From: Velamenicoccus sp964471325
GTDB lineage: Bacteria; Omnitrophota; Gorgyraeia; Velamenicoccales; Velamenicoccaceae
NCBI GenBank assembly: GCA_964471325.1
Contig: CAYYFL010000039.1
Coordinates: 1-6,192 of the forward strand
Direction of reading: 5' to 3'
DNA length: 6,192 bases
The notes under the pieces are model-generated. The model did no database searches. It was not told where the DNA came from and saw only the letters and a program-made list of their open reading frames with translations. Positions 5,771 to 6,192 of the stretch are shown one piece after another. The translations under genes and the position numbers were made by a program. Position 1 is the stretch's first letter. The number at the start of each line of letters is the position of its first letter.

Positions 5771-6087
5771 AACAACTCCTCACATTTGGCCACAAGTTCC
5801 TGCTTGGCGACGGCCCCGACGATCTGCTCGACGACCTTACCATCCTTGAAGAACATCAATGTCGGGATGGACATAACGCCATAAGCCGATGCCGTCTTGG
5901 ACCCTTCGTCCACATTAAGCTTTGCGACCTTGACCCGCCCCTGAAATTCATCCGCTATCTCTTCAACGACCGGCGCGACCCGGCGACAAGGCCCGCACCA
6001 CTCGGCCCAGAAATCGACCAGGCATGGGGTCTTGGATTCCAAGACCTCCTTCTTAAAATTCTCGTCACTCAGATGAACCGCTCCCAT
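5764..6087 (-). CDS. trxA: Thioredoxin
   Basis: This 107-residue protein, the standard length for a bacterial thioredoxin, reduces protein disulfides in the cytoplasm and is recycled by TrxB. It has the buried aspartate D25 in VDFWAEW, the active site WCGPC at 30-34 and the cis-proline P75 in SIPT, followed by the usual FKDGK turn (80-84) and GA (91-92). There is no signal peptide, which excludes an exported Dsb-like protein. Extra cysteines C22 and C102 lie outside the active site. The ATG at 6087 follows AAGGAGGT with a rather short spacing of about 4 bases. The stop codon falls inside the 28-bp inverted repeat. The upstream leader holds three hairpins, one arm of which can pair with this ribosome binding site. 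Confidence 0.97.
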   Translation of the reverse strand: MGAVHLSDENFKKEVLESKTPCLVDFWAEWCGPCRRVAPVVEEIADEFQGRVKVAKLNVDEGSKTASAYGVMSIPTLMFFKDGKVVEQIVGAVAKQELVAKCEELLS

Positions 6088-6088
6088 A

Positions 6089-6163
6089 AGACCTCCTTAA
6101 TCTCGCCTCCGGCGAGATTAGACCCTCCGCTATGTGGAATGCGGAGGTCTACCCTTTCTGGGT
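6089..6163 (-). promoter_or_regulatory. trxA leader with three tandem hairpins and a possible anti-Shine-Dalgarno switch
   Basis: On the minus strand, from 5' to 3': a small ACCC/GGGT hairpin (6163-6151); a 10-bp hairpin with one bulge, AGACCTCCGC (6150-6141) with GCGGAGGGTCT (6130-6120); and a perfect 10-bp hairpin, TAATCTCGCC/GGCGAGATTA (6120-6111 with 6107-6098), with a 3-base loop. The ribosome binding site AAGGAGGT directly follows. AGACCTCC at 6150-6143 is exactly complementary over 8 bases to GGAGGTCT at 6096-6089, which is the ribosome binding site, so the second hairpin and ribosome-site masking are mutually exclusive. No T-run follows the hairpins, so they are not typical terminators. 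The promoter itself is not identifiable within the window. Confidence 0.55.
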
Positions 6164-6192
6164 TAACTCCGAGTGTAGCTGAAAAATTTCTG

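Noticed and set aside
6098..6120. The perfect 10-bp hairpin upstream of trxA as an intrinsic terminator of an upstream gene.
   Set aside because: It lacks a T-run on either strand and abuts the trxA ribosome binding site, so a leader role is more likely.

Overview
The window is a compact bacterial gene block read entirely from the minus strand, so transcription runs from high to low coordinates. No gene here fixes the organism. Thioredoxin, a Pta-AckA acetate/ATP pathway, a small cysteine-rich DUF6485-type protein, and a LPG_synthase_TM protein beside a YacP-type NYN gene suggest an anaerobic, fermentative bacterium with dense overlapping genes. I lean towards a candidate phylum such as Omnitrophota or a relative, with low confidence and only from family impressions.

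Layout in transcription order: a leader with three hairpins (about 6163-6098) precedes trxA (6087-5764). A 399-base gap without a convincing gene follows (5763-5365). It is bounded by an exact 28-bp inverted repeat and holds a multi-stem structured segment, a good sigma-70-like promoter and a structured pta leader. Then come pta (5364-4411), ackA (4414-3293, 4-base overlap), panD (3259-2897), def (2940-2425, 44-base overlap), an easily missed 47-residue cysteine-rich protein (2345-2202), trxB (2174-1236), a polytopic membrane protein (1218-277) and the start of a YacP-like NYN nuclease gene (308-1, 32-base overlap, running off the window).

The genes fit together loosely. Pta and AckA turn acetyl-CoA into acetate and ATP. 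PanD makes beta-alanine for pantothenate and hence for the CoA that Pta releases. Def trims nascent proteins. TrxA and TrxB form a complete NADPH-thioredoxin couple placed at the two ends of the block. From pta to the NYN gene, spacings are short or negative except for the 79 bases after def, so one operon driven by the promoter at 5552-5524 is plausible, with trxA as a separate or read-through unit.

The most interesting material is non-coding. The inverted repeat places the trxA stop codon in one arm and the pta ribosome binding site in the other. The trxA leader contains an exact 8-base complement to its own ribosome binding site. Both are read directly from the sequence; their function is inferred.
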